Part shown: positions 23,396 through 35,378 of the stretch, piece by piece
Numbering within the stretch: the stretch's first letter is position 1
Layout: each line of letters begins with the position of its first letter
Origin: Pseudoips prasinana
Taxonomy: Eukaryota; Arthropoda; Insecta; Lepidoptera; Nolidae
Assembly (NCBI GenBank): GCA_951640165.1
Contig: OX621241.1
Coordinates: forward strand, 15,381,001 to 15,445,000
Length of the DNA: 64,000 nt
Reading direction: 5' to 3'
Translations under genes and position numbers: made by a program
The notes under the pieces: generated by a model
Told to the model about the DNA's origin: nothing
The model's database searches: none
Seen by the model: only the letters and a program-made list of their open reading frames with translations

Positions 23396-23725
23396 AAGAC
23401 TCGTTGGTCTAGCGGTAGCGTGTTCACCCGCAGAGAACGAGGTCCTGGGTTAAAATCCTGGGTCGGGCCAAAAGTGATTGTTTGACTTTTCTGTAAAAAG
23501 AAAAAAAATCTCAGCATCAGCCCGAAGTCTGGGAGTTGGCGGTATTATACCCCCGTGGCTCGGAGAGCACGTAAAGCCGTCGTTCTTATCCCTGCCTCTT
23601 TCCGGTCTTGTCGCTAGGCGTCCCATCGGATCATGAGAGTGATGGCATAGAAAGTGCTCCTGTGTTTGCGCACACACTTGAGCATTATAATATGTCCCGC
23701 GGAGATGGCTAATCTATGTTAAGAC
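23396..23725 (+). mobile_element. tRNA-derived SINE nested in the LINE
   Basis: It begins TCGTTGGTCTAGCGGTAGCG (A-box), has CCTGGGTTAAAATCCTGGGT (B-box), and continues to the point where the LINE frame resumes (ADLNR). It splits the ORF between ADLNR and LDLNPSKC. Confidence 0.78.
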
Positions 23726-24095
23726 TGGCCGCGATTTAAGTCTGCCTGTAGATAATTAGCACCTGTAGGTGAGGACACGGTTTGGTATATTTTCATGACA
23801 CCCGCAAATGAAATGAGCTGTGGGTGGTGGAAACATTTGTCGATGTCGTTCACAAAGATTGGAGCGGGCCCAGAATAGACCATTGAGGGACACCACTTGA
23901 TACTATCATCCGGCTAGATATGTAGTTGTTAATCGCAACTGCTTGAGTGCGGTTTGATATATAAGATGAAATCCATCTCAATTGATCTCCTCTGATTCCG
24001 ATACATATACCTGTATGTAGCTTTTTCATTAGCAATTGGTGATCAATTCTGTCGAAACATTTACTATAATCTGTGTAAACGACATCAACCTGTTT

Positions 24096-24248
24096 AGCCA
24101 AGGTTTTTGAAAAAGTGGTTTATAATCAACTGTATGCATCGTTAGATAAAAGTTTTAGAATATCAGAAGCCATGGTTCTGATATTCTAAAACTTTTATCT
24201 AACGATGCATAAAGTTGATTATAAACCACTTTTTCAAAAACCTTGGCT
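24096..24248. repeat. 72-bp-arm palindrome inside the LINE
   Basis: The left arm 24096-24167 and right arm 24177-24248 are complementary with one mismatch and a 9-base spacer containing CCATGG. The right arm is the genuine LINE coding sequence (VFEKVVYNQLYASLDKS on minus) and the left arm is its inverted copy. Confidence 0.9.
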
Positions 24249-25583
24249 AGTATACATAATTTATATACTGGCCTGTAGTCAGTAGTATCCGGTCTTGAGC
24301 CCTTCTTATGTATTGGAGTAATCAATGCACTTTTTCATACCAAGGGGAAAGTGCACTCCGATAAAGATTGTCTAAATAATATGCTTATGGGAAGTGCAAT
24401 GGCATGGGCACAGTTAGATAATCAATAAGATGGGAAGGACCTGCCGACTTTGTACTATCAAGTGTTTCTACCTCTAAAATATTAATTTCTACATTACAAA
24501 TATCGAGTGTAGTCGTGAGTAGAGTGAGTCGTCATCCACACTGCCTTGTATTGAAAGAGACAGTGGTGGAGATACAGATTGTTGTAAAAAAGTGCTGTAA
24601 AAATAGTCGGAAAAAGTATTATAGATCGCCTTCCCGGTGCTCATCGTTGATCGACCGTAACTAAGCGACTCCGGTATGCCAGACGACTTTTGACGCGCTT
24701 TAATGTTTGACCAAAATTGTTTGGGGTTCGTTTTAATCGAATCTTCGACAGACGCATGTATTTAGTGTAATAGTCCGCTTCCAAACGTTTACATTTCTCT
24801 CTTAGCAACTTGTACGTCTCACAATCGGCTCAATTTCTATAATTTTTAAATTTCCCTAAATATTATTTTTTTTTCTTAATGCACTTCTTTAGAGCCGCCG
24901 AATACCACAGGGAAACTATGATTGCTATTAATTTTAACTTTAGGTATGTATTTATCAATTATTTTTTTTAAGTAGGTGTAGTAATAAGTGACGGCCTCTT
25001 CAACGCTTTTATTAGATTATCCCAGATCCCAATCAATACTTAATATATCGGTATTAATTCCACTGTAATTACCTTTGTAGTACATATACAACGGTTCCCA
25101 TTGGATATCATCATTTATTAGGTACTATTCCGCGGATTTTTTTTGATATCAATGAAGCATTTATTTTCTTAACCTGCTCTTAATATAAAATTCATTATTA
25201 TTTAATATATATAATTTTCTACTAGCTAGCCACCATCGAATTCATCGACACAGTCTTATATGACCTTTATCCACTACACAACATCGTATAATGTACATAC
25301 TGAGCATAAATCATAGTTAAACTACATAGAACTTGTAAATAAGTAAGTACATCGAAAACCGGTTTGACTAGGACAGATGCCGGCCCGCAACCGGTTATAA
25401 GTTATGGGAGGCGGCTGAATCCTAGAAAATCTATTATTCTTTTTTGTTATGAAATTTTTTCGGTTCTATTTTAGGTAAAACTAATGTCGATTGATGTATT
25501 ATGTATAGCGTGGCAAGTAGACTATCGATTTAAGATGGTATAGAGCTTTAGTATAACGAGATATCGTCATCATCACCATCATA

Positions 25584-26429
25584 TCAGCCGAAAGACGTCC
25601 ACTGCTGGACAAAGGCCTCCCCCAAAGATCTCCACAATTGCCGGTCTTGCGCTATTCGCATCCTGCAGTTTCCAGTGACCCGCACAAGATCATCGCTCCA
25701 TCTTGTAGGGAGCCTGCCCACGCTGCGTCTTCCGGTTCGTGGTCGCCACTCAAGAACCTTTCTGCCCCAACGGCCATCGGTTCTACGAGCTATGTGCCCC
25801 GCCCACTGCCACTTCAGTTTTGCAATTCTTCGGGCTATGTCGGTGACTTTGGTTCGCCTGCAGATTTCGGCATTTCTGATTCGATCCCGCAGGGAAACTC
25901 CGAGCATAGCCCTCTCCATTGCTCTTTGGGTGACCTTGAGCCTTCTAATAAGGCCCATAGTGAGCGACCACGTCTCTGTTCCATAAGTCATCACTGGCAA
26001 CACACACTGGTCGAAGACTTTCGACTTGAGACACTGCGGTATTTTAGACGAGAAGATGTTACGTAGCTTCCCGAACGCTGCCCAGCCGAGTTGGATTCTA
26101 CGATTGACCTCCTTCTCGAAGTTGGACCTACCTAGTTGGATGGTCTGTCCTAGGTAAATATAGTTCTCTACAACTTCGAGTGCTGAGTCACCGACTTTCA
26201 ATTGAGTGGGTGCAACATGGACGTTTGACATGATTTTCGTCTTATCCATGTTCATTTTCAGACCCACTTGTTGAGAGACTCTGCTGAGGTCATCGAGCAT
26301 GGTACCGAGGTCTTCCATGGTATCAGCCATGACTACTATATCATCGGCAAATCGAAGGTGAGTGATGTACTCGCCATTGACATTGATGCCAAAGCCTTTC
26401 CAGTCCAGAAGCTTGAAGACATCTTCCAA
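25584..26429 (-). pseudogene. RTE reverse transcriptase, C-terminal 281 codons open
   Basis: The open frame runs from within the fingers/palm (EDVFKLLDWKGFGINVNGEY) through FADDIVVMADT to the conserved C-terminal region (GHIARRTDGRWGRKVLEWRP). Known of the family: RTE elements encode an APE endonuclease and an RT, and the endonuclease is missing here. An upstream stop between VRL and DQNSKP closes the frame. Confidence 0.85.
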
Positions 26430-26556
26430 TGCAGCGGTGAACAGTTTCGGAGATATAACATCTCCCTGTCTGACGCCTCGCTGCTAGTGGATAGGTTTCG
26501 AGTTCTGGTCCTAGAGTCGCACTGACATAGTGGCGCTTTCATACAAGCACTTTATA

Positions 26557-27470
26557 AATAAATAAATAAAAAAGGTTTTTATTCACGTACACTTTAAAAA
26601 AGCGCTTGTAAATAGTCAGAACATGTTTGTAGTAATATAGTTGTAGTAATATAACATAGATATTTAGGTACACATTGTATGAAAACATTTATAAAATTTA
26701 TTTTATTATAGCATTGATATTTAGCTAGCTCGTATCAAGTTATTGTCAAGAGATTATGTTTAATTATCTAGTTTAAGTCTAATATTTTTACTACATATTG
26801 TCAATGGTTCTGTCTATATTAAGGTATTATTATTATGACGGACCTTGTGTTAATAACGACGGTCGCGCTTTAATGCTACCACCGGATCCAATGCGCCCCA
26901 ACTGAGAAGACCCAGCGAAACAAACTCAGTGGGTTCATCTACTACCGGTTTCAACACGACCCAGTTGAGAAGGTCCGGCGAAACATACTCAAGCGGGCAT
27001 GAACACGGGATTTGGTCCAATTAGAGTAAGTAATTATTTAGTTGGCAAACACAATATATGCTCGATCCGTTGTCTGAATGCTTATTATTTTAGATTATAT
27101 TTAGATATACAAAAGAAAAACTTCGAAACAATAACATTATTCATTTTGAGACAGAGTCAATAATTTTAAATTAAGTATATGATAGCAATCATTTACAGAT
27201 AGTTGACGTAACTCATCAGTCATGTCTATATGGCTACAAGGTCTCCAGCGAGCAATGTGCAGGTAGGCAGTGAGAGCCAGCCGTCTTTGTCATCGATGTA
27301 CTCTTTAGTGGTGTAATAACCCCTAGCCATAAGTACACGTTTAATATGTATTTTAAAACTTGTGTCAGGCAGATCGGTAATTTGAGCAGGAAGCTTGTTA
27401 TAAAACCTTATACAATTTCCTAAAAATGATTTATTAGTTTTGCTTACTCTAAAGCCTGGCATAGCTATTA
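26557..27470 (-). mobile_element. Jockey/CR1-like LINE nested in the RTE
   Basis: It carries the C-terminal frame RFYNKLPAQITDLPDTSFKI, HIKRVLMARGYYTTKEYIDD ending near 27226, then a 3' UTR with AACTGAGAAGACCCAGCGAA. It is flanked by a short TTTAT repeat where the RTE frame is broken. It is the same family as 5415-6010. Confidence 0.72.
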
Positions 27471-27898
27471 TTTATCACCTCGATATACCGGTAGTCGATT
27501 TGGTACCTTATGAGAGACCTCAGCACCGCCCATGTTTCGATAGAATCAAAGGCTTTCTCATAGTCCACAAACGTTAAGCACAGTGGCTTGTTATACTTTT
27601 TGGTCTTCTGTATAACTTGCCGCAGCGTATGTATGTGGTCTATGGTGCTAAAGCCTTTTCGGAAACCGGCTTGTTCGGGAGGCTGGAAGTCGTCAAATTG
27701 CGCGCGAGACGGTTTGTAACGACCCTCGAAAACAACTTGTAAACATGGCTCAGCAGTGTGATGGGTCTATAATTCTTCAATAGGGTTTTGTCGCCCTGTT
27801 TGAAGAAGAGCACCACCACACTTCTGTGCCATGCTTGTGGCGTTTGACCATCTAGTATGACGAGATATCGTACGTAAAAGTAAAACTTGAATGTTGTT

Positions 27899-28019
27899 TT
27901 TATTTACTATTTTATTTGGATTATTGTGTTTCTACACAATAATCCAAATAAAATAGTAAATAAATAAATTATATTTTGACATTTCTAGTAATTCTTTACT
28001 AGAAATGTCAAAATATAAT
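27899..28019. repeat. Two adjacent perfect hairpins
   Basis: Hairpin 1: 30-bp arms at 27899-27928 and 27935-27964 with a 6-base loop. Hairpin 2: 24-bp arms at 27968-27991 and 27996-28019 with a 4-base loop. Three bases separate them, and both are very AT-rich. They could be two small MITEs or one compound element. Confidence 0.9.
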
Positions 28020-28029
28020 AAAATTAAGT

Positions 28030-28510
28030 TGGCAGAAACAAACAGCCCGTTGAAGGACAGGCTCGTCATTGTGTTTGCTAACGTGGGCTACGGAGTCGAT
28101 GCCGGTCATAGCTGTCGCCGTGTCCTTTGGTGTTAATTGGACCGTCCCCTGTTCCTCCCTCCATCGGACGGTCAAGCCAAACCGGGTGAGGCCTAGTCCA
28201 CCTAGTGGCCATTCAGATGGACGGAATGACAACCACGTTGGTATCGCAGCCCGGCCCCGTGATCGATGCACCCCAGGGAGCCAGTCACAGCCGAATTTAC
28301 CCACAGAAGTTCCCCTCCAGATCAGGGGTCGCTGTCAGTTGCTAGTCAGCCTCATTGAGCCTCGCCCTAGGGCGGCTCACCCGGTGTAGCTAGACCGCTC
28401 GACAGCAAGAAGAATTAAAGGAAGAGAAGCGGCAGACGGTTCACCCTAAACTCTCCAGCAATCAGCTATGACCGGCCCCCTTCTTCAACACCAGGTTCAC
28501 CTCGCATTGT
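28030..28510. other. GC-rich unclassified block
   Basis: It is markedly GC-richer than its surroundings, with CGATGCCGGTCATAGCTGTC and CAAGCCAAACCGGGTGAGGC. Open frames exist on both strands (98-106 codons), but neither resembles a known family. It is probably a retroelement leader or UTR (inference). Confidence 0.35.
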
Positions 28511-29216
28511 AATTTGAACACAGAAATAAAAATACCATACTTAAAATAGAATTTTATTTATAAATTAAAACAAAACCCAACACAAGACATTGGCTATACT
28601 CTATACATAAAGTGAAAGAGATTATAAAGCCCTAATTTAGGGTACAAGTGAAAAGAACCTCAGTCCTTATAATACTTGAACATACACGCTGTCCAGTACC
28701 TACACTATAAACATTAATAATACAAGAAATAGAAAAATTAAGTAACATATCGACGGTACTGAACTCTTAAAACATTATATACAGACATACTGAAATAATA
28801 AAATCTTTATTTATATTAACACTTGTCACGTATTTGATAGTCGTATATTATTATGTAACATTTATATTAACATTCACAAATTGCTACAAAAATAAAGGGA
28901 GGTGTAACGATTCTACAGGAAGTGGTGTCATGAGTATGTACTCCTCATATACAATATAATGATTCTAATTCTGTTGTCACCTATCACAAACTAAATTAAT
29001 TTATAATTTCTTTTCTGTTTCAATTAATCAGTTATAACAGATTTAGTACTAATGGCCGTAATTCTATTAACAAGTATTTTTTATATTCCATTTCTTTCCA
29101 TACAAAAGACGGCACTTAAAACAAACAATTACTCTATGTACAGACCATTTAATTAGTTAGACAGATCCAACCGTCATACCAACTGTCAATAATAGGATAG
29201 ATTAGATTTAACATGA

Positions 29217-29325
29217 GTCAAATTTCTTTTATAGATTTTCAACTTTATCACAAAAGAATAAGGTTCACTTTCTATTGGGGAAATTTGACAGACTGGGGTA
29301 GCTAGATGTGCTGATGCTATGAATA
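29217..29325. mobile_element. MITE family A, truncated copy
   Basis: TCAAATTTCTTTTATAGATT, then AATAAGGTTCACTTTCTATT and TTTGACAGACTGGGGTAGCT, match the family. The outer end is diverged (GTGCTGATGCTATG). Confidence 0.75.
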
Positions 29326-31299
29326 TACAAAACTAATTTAAATAAATTATATCTTGTACTATTTCGGAGCATACTATTAATAAAAATTAAACTATCGTGT
29401 GGAACTAGGCAAATTGCTTCTCCGGAGGTAATAATTAGTTCGGTAGACAAGTTCGGTTTCAACGCCATGGTTTTATATATATAAAATTTATTTATTTAAA
29501 TTTTTCTATTATATTTTACTTTCAGCAAAAGTTTTTGCAGCTAGCTGACTTGTCTTGCAGGGACGGAAAGAAATATAATGATATTAAAATATGTTGGTGT
29601 AAAGCAGAATCGTTGCCACTATTAAAATGTATGGCCAATATTTAGTTTAATTTAGTTTATTACAACAGAACTAGTATCAATAGTATTTTATTTCACAATT
29701 CAGCAGAATATAGTAATAAATAATATAATCACATCATCATTATAATGAACATCAACGCACATCGATACAGGCGATCATGAACCCCAAAGATAGATGGACT
29801 AGAAATCGAGAATTACTAGTTACAGTATATCATGTAGAGATTTTCTTTACCACCTATAGGCATTCAATTTTTTACAAAAATCGTAACATTCGATAGCCCA
29901 CAAGAGACAAAGAGATCACAGATCACACGAGAGACAGAGATAGTTATAGATTACAACTGGTCGTTCTAAGTTCCCAGTCTACTTTTTATTCATACACAAG
30001 ATGGACTGAGGATAATCATTACAAATTGGAATGTAAATAATCCGACGTAAATGCTTTATTTTTTACAAAAAAAATCTTTTTTTAAATTTTCGTCTTGAAA
30101 GTGTAGTTTGAGTAGGTATATCTTTATCTAGTCACAATAATTTTGTTCCCGAGGTTTAGGTATGTACAAAAATATTAAAATGGTAAAAACGACATTAAAA
30201 TTTAATAAAAGTAGGTCCCTATATAAATTGCAAAAGTTTATAATATTGAGGCTACAGTAGAACTATACTTAACAGATGCATTTTTATAAACTTCAAAATA
30301 TAGTAATTCATTATTCTTATAATAACTAGCTTTGAAAGATAATTTTATAAAAGAAGAATGTATATAAGTAAATAAAAATGTATAGAAATATTTTTAAATA
30401 GAGATTATTTACTTATATAAATGAAAAAGATTTTGATTAATATTGATTGTAATTTTCATTTCTGCTTCTCAAGAATTAATTCGAATTGAAGTAAAAGAAT
30501 GTTTATAAAAATATAATATGTAAAATTATTGTTTTCTTTTTAATCAATTAATTTTTTTGTAATGAATTGATTTCAGGTTAGATAGTAATTAAAGAAATAT
30601 CATTGATCCCCGTCAAGAAATACAGATATTAGTTTAGAAAAATACATCTTTATACATACCTACAAGTTATTGGTGTTCAGAGTGATGGTGTGTCAAGCCA
30701 TGAAAAATATGCAATAATTTATACTTATTATGTACTTTACATACTTTAATTCACATGCAGTGCCGCATTACTCTACTGATTGCTTTTTTATTGATGGATA
30801 TCTATAGAAGCAACTTTTGTTCAGTAAATTATATTAGATATATAATATGGGTAATACTTTGCATTGGAAAAATAAACAAATCGTACAATATTAAATTATT
30901 GACTCCCTAAAATGGAGTCTGATAAAGCTTGATTGAACCAAGCGGCACTGCAATGTAGATAATTTATTACGTAATTGACTTCGGTAACATTGTAAGCTAT
31001 TTCTACTACGGTCTAGTTATTGTACTTAGAGGTAGCTTAGCAACTCTATACTGAAATATTTTATTATACCAAAGCGGAGTTACAATGTAATGGTTTGGAT
31101 TCTGTTTGACACCAACTAAACTAATTTAAATATCATTGCATTTCTGACTGCAAAGTGAGTATGAATATGGTATGGCATTTTGTATAACCCGAAAACCAAG
31201 TGATATCTATCTTGTTCGATGAAGTTTTCATCAGTATTTTCGTTTAACGAAATGGTTTTAGAGATTTATTTTATGTTTCAGACGTATTTAAAATGAGTT

Positions 31300-31385
31300 G
31301 TATAAATTGAAGTGCGGAGAATCTAACCCACGAACTCGGCCCCATGTGCGTTAACCGCTCCGCCACCGCACCGTGGTGTTCAAAC
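31300..31385 (-). mobile_element. tRNA-like SINE head, fragment
   Basis: The reverse complement reads GGTGCGGTGGCGGAGCGGTT and GTTCGTGGGTTAGATTCTCC, degenerate A and B boxes. Confidence 0.6.
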
Positions 31386-33228
31386 TTGAAATCCAATCCA
31401 TTCTACATTTATGTTACGCAATTAAGACGCTTTTAACGCCATCTTACTGAAACTAACACGGTCAACACGGCTGAAATATCAATACACAGATTGGAAACAT
31501 TACCAACAGATGGCGCTTTTAATAAATTATTCATTTTTTAATACTTTTTAATTATAGTTTTTATAATAACAGCTATGATCTTATTTTTTACTTTATACAA
31601 GGTTTGTTTTATAAAAGCCGGTAAAAAGCGGTATTTTCTCGGGGGTTATAGTATATATAGTATAGTTATAGTAGCGCATTACAGGTAAGCACATTATAGT
31701 ACTTAACAAGGGTGGGTCTGTCTTTTTCCAAAGAGTTTTTACTTTGTATTGAAAGATCTGTAATGACATTTAAGAGTTAGTGGTGCATAAAACAGAATTA
31801 CTACCATTGTATACTAGAGCTACTTATTAAGAAATCCATTGCGTTTATCGTGTTGTCTGAAGTGAATATCGTGATTTTCTACAATATAAGATACATCTAT
31901 AAACGAATGTTATAAACGCTTTGGCAGTAGAATTTTTACATAGGAAATGTCCTTAAAAATAGTAAAAAGAAAGATTGCTTCTTGATTTGAGCAAACAAAT
32001 TACGTGATTGGGTAAAATGCTCTAAATATTTGATTCAGGTTGTAAGTAAAGGAGTTTTTGACTTTGATATGCTAGAGTCATTTCGAAACAACTACAAGTT
32101 TTTCTTGGATTTGGTTCTAAAAACATCCAATAGTGTTCTTTATTGTTAAGGTATAGGATAGTGGGTATTAAACGATGCGGTTTTGAATTTATTATTTACG
32201 GATGGTATGATTCCAACTCCATTTTAAGAAATGATTAAAAAATCTTGGTTTGTTATTCCCAGATCTCTAGCCTCTTCAATTTGAGACGCGTACAATGTCA
32301 TTTTCATGGTCTTTACGTGCTAGATACTTAAGAAATATTCAGCTATTTCCACAATAAATGTCAGAGCCTTTTATAATAGGTATGTCAGAATTATAAACTT
32401 ATCTTATCCTAAGTTATGTACAAAATAATATAACTACTGTTTTTCCACTTCCATTCATTCGCACAATTCGCTTAATTTTAATATTTTCATACTAACGTCA
32501 TCACAGTCTTCTCACAGGTTTTTATACTAAACTAAAACTTGGCCAGAGAAACGAATAGAGTGGGCAATTGTTGACCCACTCATTTAAATGTCTCGGTTAA
32601 TTTTGAACATTAATCAAATATGCAATTACATAGAGTGCATCCCCTCATGGGACATCTTATTTGCAGCAGTGGCAGTATTTAAGTGGGATGAGTTGGTTAC
32701 AAGTATAACTTAGTCCTCAGCAGAAAGGTAGGTACATTCTTATTTGTGTTTCCCTGGCCAGGTCATTCTAAGTTAATTTTGACACTGGATTTGTCATTTG
32801 TTTATAAAGTATGAACCTAGTTCTGAGTAATATTTATGTACAAAAGATTCATAGTAATCTGAGTCACAATATGTTAGCTAGGAACAATTAATAAAATCAC
32901 AATGTCATGATGCGCAAAGTTAAGAATTAAACCAACGATGATAAATTATTTACCTCGTATTCTCACAGTTGAATTGGAAACGTAATAAAACATTTTAATA
33001 AAATTCTTCATTTTGAAAAATATTTCATTTAGCAATAAAATATCATGCTTATCGATAAAAAATTTGAAAATGATAAAATTTACTTAAAAAAATAATGCAA
33101 TCTGGTTATCTATTCTACACACGTCGATGTTTTAGTGCTTATTTTCTTGTTCACAATTATATTTTCAAATTCATAGTTTTCTATAATATCACTAAACAGA
33201 TCCCGACTGATAAACACACACAAAGTAA

Positions 33229-33737
33229 TCCCAAAAATGGGAAATCATAAATTTCGTTAAGTCCGGTGGGCGAGACCCACCGGACTTAACGAAATTTATG
33301 ATCCGGGGTGGGCGCTCTGCGTGAAGCTAAGATCGCGAATAATGCAAAAAAATCAATAATAATAAATTTGGAAGGTGTCATCAATATGATATGATCTTTC
33401 ACATGCAACTGCGAACATATCAGTCTGCCATGTTAAAAAAACAAAGCCGATGGATAATATCGGCATCCTTCGGAAGGGTGTTAGCAAGGGAATCCTAAAT
33501 TTGATCTGCCAGCGTGTATCGTTCGTAGCTTAACGCACAGCGCCCCGGATTGGTAGATGGTGCTGGTTAGAGACTTGCTGGACGGTTACATTTTCTTTTC
33601 TTTTATGTTGGATGCGTTTATGCTTGACCACGATCTCACCTGATGGTAAGTAAAGATGTCGTCGAAGGTGGACCGCGTGTACCCATAAGATGCCTGTTCA
33701 CTCTAGCCTTGAATTTATGATTTCCCATTTTTGAGAT
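33229..33737. mobile_element. TIR element with an internal perfect palindrome
   Basis: The outer ends CCAAAAATGGGAAATCATAA (33231) and TTATGATTTCCCATTTTTG (33715) are complementary. Near the left end, 33246-33300 is a perfect palindrome with 25-bp arms and a 5-base loop. The right part contains GACCACGATCTCACCTGATG, a motif of many lepidopteran repeats. The target duplication is unclear. Confidence 0.7.
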
Positions 33738-34019
33738 TAGATTAACGCTTTGCATTGCGAATAATTATTCACATTCAAAGTAGTCATATACAATCGTAAA
33801 ACATTTTACTTTAAAAATAGGCAATATAAGTTGGCAAGTTGCGTTTCAGATTATGCTTAGTTCTTATTTAACTACATAAAATATCAGCCCAGCTGAACAT
33901 TGGTTCCCACTTTCTATCTTACAATCTATTCTTCAATATCTATCCAAATTGTTGTCTTGATTTGTCTTTTTACCTAATATCATGATTCGTAACAGTACCA
34001 AACTTTTATTATAACTGAC

Positions 34020-34150
34020 GTGAGGTGCTAACACCCGCAGGACGTCGCGTCCCGTCTCGCACTAACGACGCGATGTCGCTGCGTCGTGCGGGTCGCATTC
34101 GCCCTGAAGATGACTTCCAGAAGAAGTTGAAACGGTTGGCCGAAACCAAC
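34020..34150. other. GC-rich island, unclassified
   Basis: GTGCTAACACCCGCAGGACG to GCCCTGAAGATGACTTCCAG stands out in AT-rich DNA. The 'CTGAAGATGACTTC..GAAACGGTTGGCCGAAAC' wording resembles retroelement ends, but no family could be fixed. Confidence 0.3.
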
Positions 34151-34624
34151 ATAAAATTAATTACGTCAATTACCCGTTACTATCTTTCATTATAATATCA
34201 TACTTGTTTAAAAATGTTGTGTAGTTTAGAATGCTGCGTCTACCCAGGTGCCAGTATTGTACTAAATTTAGTGCCTTTCATGGCTATTTAATATTAGGAC
34301 TTGTAATACGGCGCTGAGTGCTTGTGCTCGTACTGGTATCCTTAGTCTTAACTCTGGAAAACAATAAAAACAACTATGAGTTTTATTAGAAATATACCAA
34401 CTAACTAAAAATAAAATAACGGTAAAACGGGGTTCATAGAAATTCCGGGATGATTTAAGATATTCAGACATAAATTAAATTTTGTTCCCATGTCTATTCA
34501 TCCCGTTTGACGGTAACACCCCATGTATCTCCCCATTTAATTTTATTATACTTTGAAAATTTATGAGTCCTGAGCTCAAGCCCTAATTATGAACTTTCTA
34601 ATAAATTCTAAGTCAGTTCTGCAA

Positions 34625-34700
34625 TAATATATGTATATCCGAATAACACAGGCTATAATTTATAAAGTTTAACACGGGTAAAACCGCGGGGCACAGCTAG
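34625..34700 (+). mobile_element. Helitron 3' end fragment
   Basis: CGGGTAAAACCGCGGGGCACAGCTAG and T mark a plus-oriented Helitron end, preceded by AACACAGGCTATAATTTATA. The 5' end was not found. Confidence 0.65.
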
Positions 34701-35139
34701 TAAATTAATATTTAAATAAAATTTCAGTTTGTATGTAATTAACATGTGACAATAATGTCCAAAGTTGCTTTAAAGGCTCAATCATATGACCTAGATTGGT
34801 ACAATACGGGCTAGACCTAGTTTGGAGTTAAGGCGTAAAAACAATATTATAACTGCTAACATTTGCCTTACAATATCAGGAACATTATTTAAATTCTTAC
34901 TGTCATTATTAGATTATTAAAAAAACACAGAACTGACTTCAAATTTTCTTTAAAGCAGCCGTTTTTAAATGCGGGCAACATTCGTATGAAAAATGAGGAT
35001 TTGACAATTTTTTTATTTTTAAATTCGGTTAAAACCTGGTTGATAAAATCAAAGTAAGGAAAGTAGGCCGTTATGAGCCGTGCATAAAATATGCATCTAT
35101 ATCAATTATTAGATTTTTCACTTACTTCTATTTCACGGA

Positions 35140-35145
35140 TTTATT
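35140..35145 (-). promoter_or_regulatory. Nearest poly(A) signal candidate for DAGL
   Basis: AATAAA on the minus strand (TTTATT on plus) about 60 bases after the DAGL stop codon. Another lies at 28553-28558. Which one is used decides whether the 3' UTR is about 0.1 or 6.6 kb. Confidence 0.35.
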
Positions 35146-35203
35146 ATTAGAAGGCTATGCTATTTGATTCAAACATTCATATTTACCGGCATTGATTTGA
35201 GGT

Positions 35204-35378
35204 CTACACAGTATGGGTGACCCTGTAGCGGTGCCGTTCGTCCAGCACAGTCCGTATGGTCCGGTGCACGTTTTCTGGTAGGTGGTCCAACAGCATCCTC
35301 GGCATCACCTGCAACTCCATGAAGTCTTCGGGGCACGCCCACCGCATCTCGTACGTAGGCTCTGTTGTGCGCACTTTC
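35204..35378 (-). CDS. DAGL last exon and stop codon
   Basis: The acceptor is TAAATATTTCAG and the stop is TAG at 35204-35206. It encodes TTEPTYEMRWACPEDFMELQ, then MPRMLLDHLPENVHRTIRTV and a 12-residue tail. 'MP.ML.DH(L/M)P' is the terminal DAGL motif. The protein stops about 25 residues later, without the long alpha-type regulatory tail. Confidence 0.93.

Larger units (their letters stand above)
22977..25140 (-). pseudogene. Jockey/CR1-like LINE, broken
   Basis: Minus-strand pieces in order: an upstream ORF2 helix region (24600-24830, frame-broken), VFEKVVYNQLYASLDKSF near 24200, QVDVVYTDYSKCFDRIDHQL near 24070, SSGVPQWSILGPL near 23860 and FVNDIDKCFHHPQLISFAGV near 23800. The RT catalytic FADD box reads FAGV, so the active site is lost. 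Then come LDLNPSKCSITTYSRKK (23380) and EHVDSIVKTSRAFGFVMRMS to 22977. A SINE (23396-23725) and an inverted duplication (24096-24248) break it further. It is inactive. Confidence 0.8.
25568..27852 (-). mobile_element. RTE LINE, 5'-truncated, interrupted by a second LINE
   Basis: It is flanked by near-identical 19-bp duplications starting TAGTATAACGAG (25549-25567) and TAGTATGACGAG (27853-27871), both ending ATATCGT. The minus-strand RT starts near YRPITLLSHVYKLFSRVVTN (27780) and reaches RYIEVI at 27475. After the insertion it resumes at CLYESATMSVRL, then GVRQGDVISPKLFTAALEDV, then FADDIVVMADT (catalytic box intact), ending LGEAFVQQWTSFG and stop at 25584 with an ATGATGGTGATGATGA tail. Stops in the upstream part make it inactive. 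Confidence 0.87.
28520..35203. other. AT-rich intergenic DNA or long DAGL 3' UTR
   Basis: No host exon was recognised. Minus-strand AATAAA candidates lie near both ends (35140 and 28553). The recognisable repeats inside are listed separately. 29330-31280 and 31390-33220 show nothing beyond AT-rich sequence. Confidence 0.4.
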
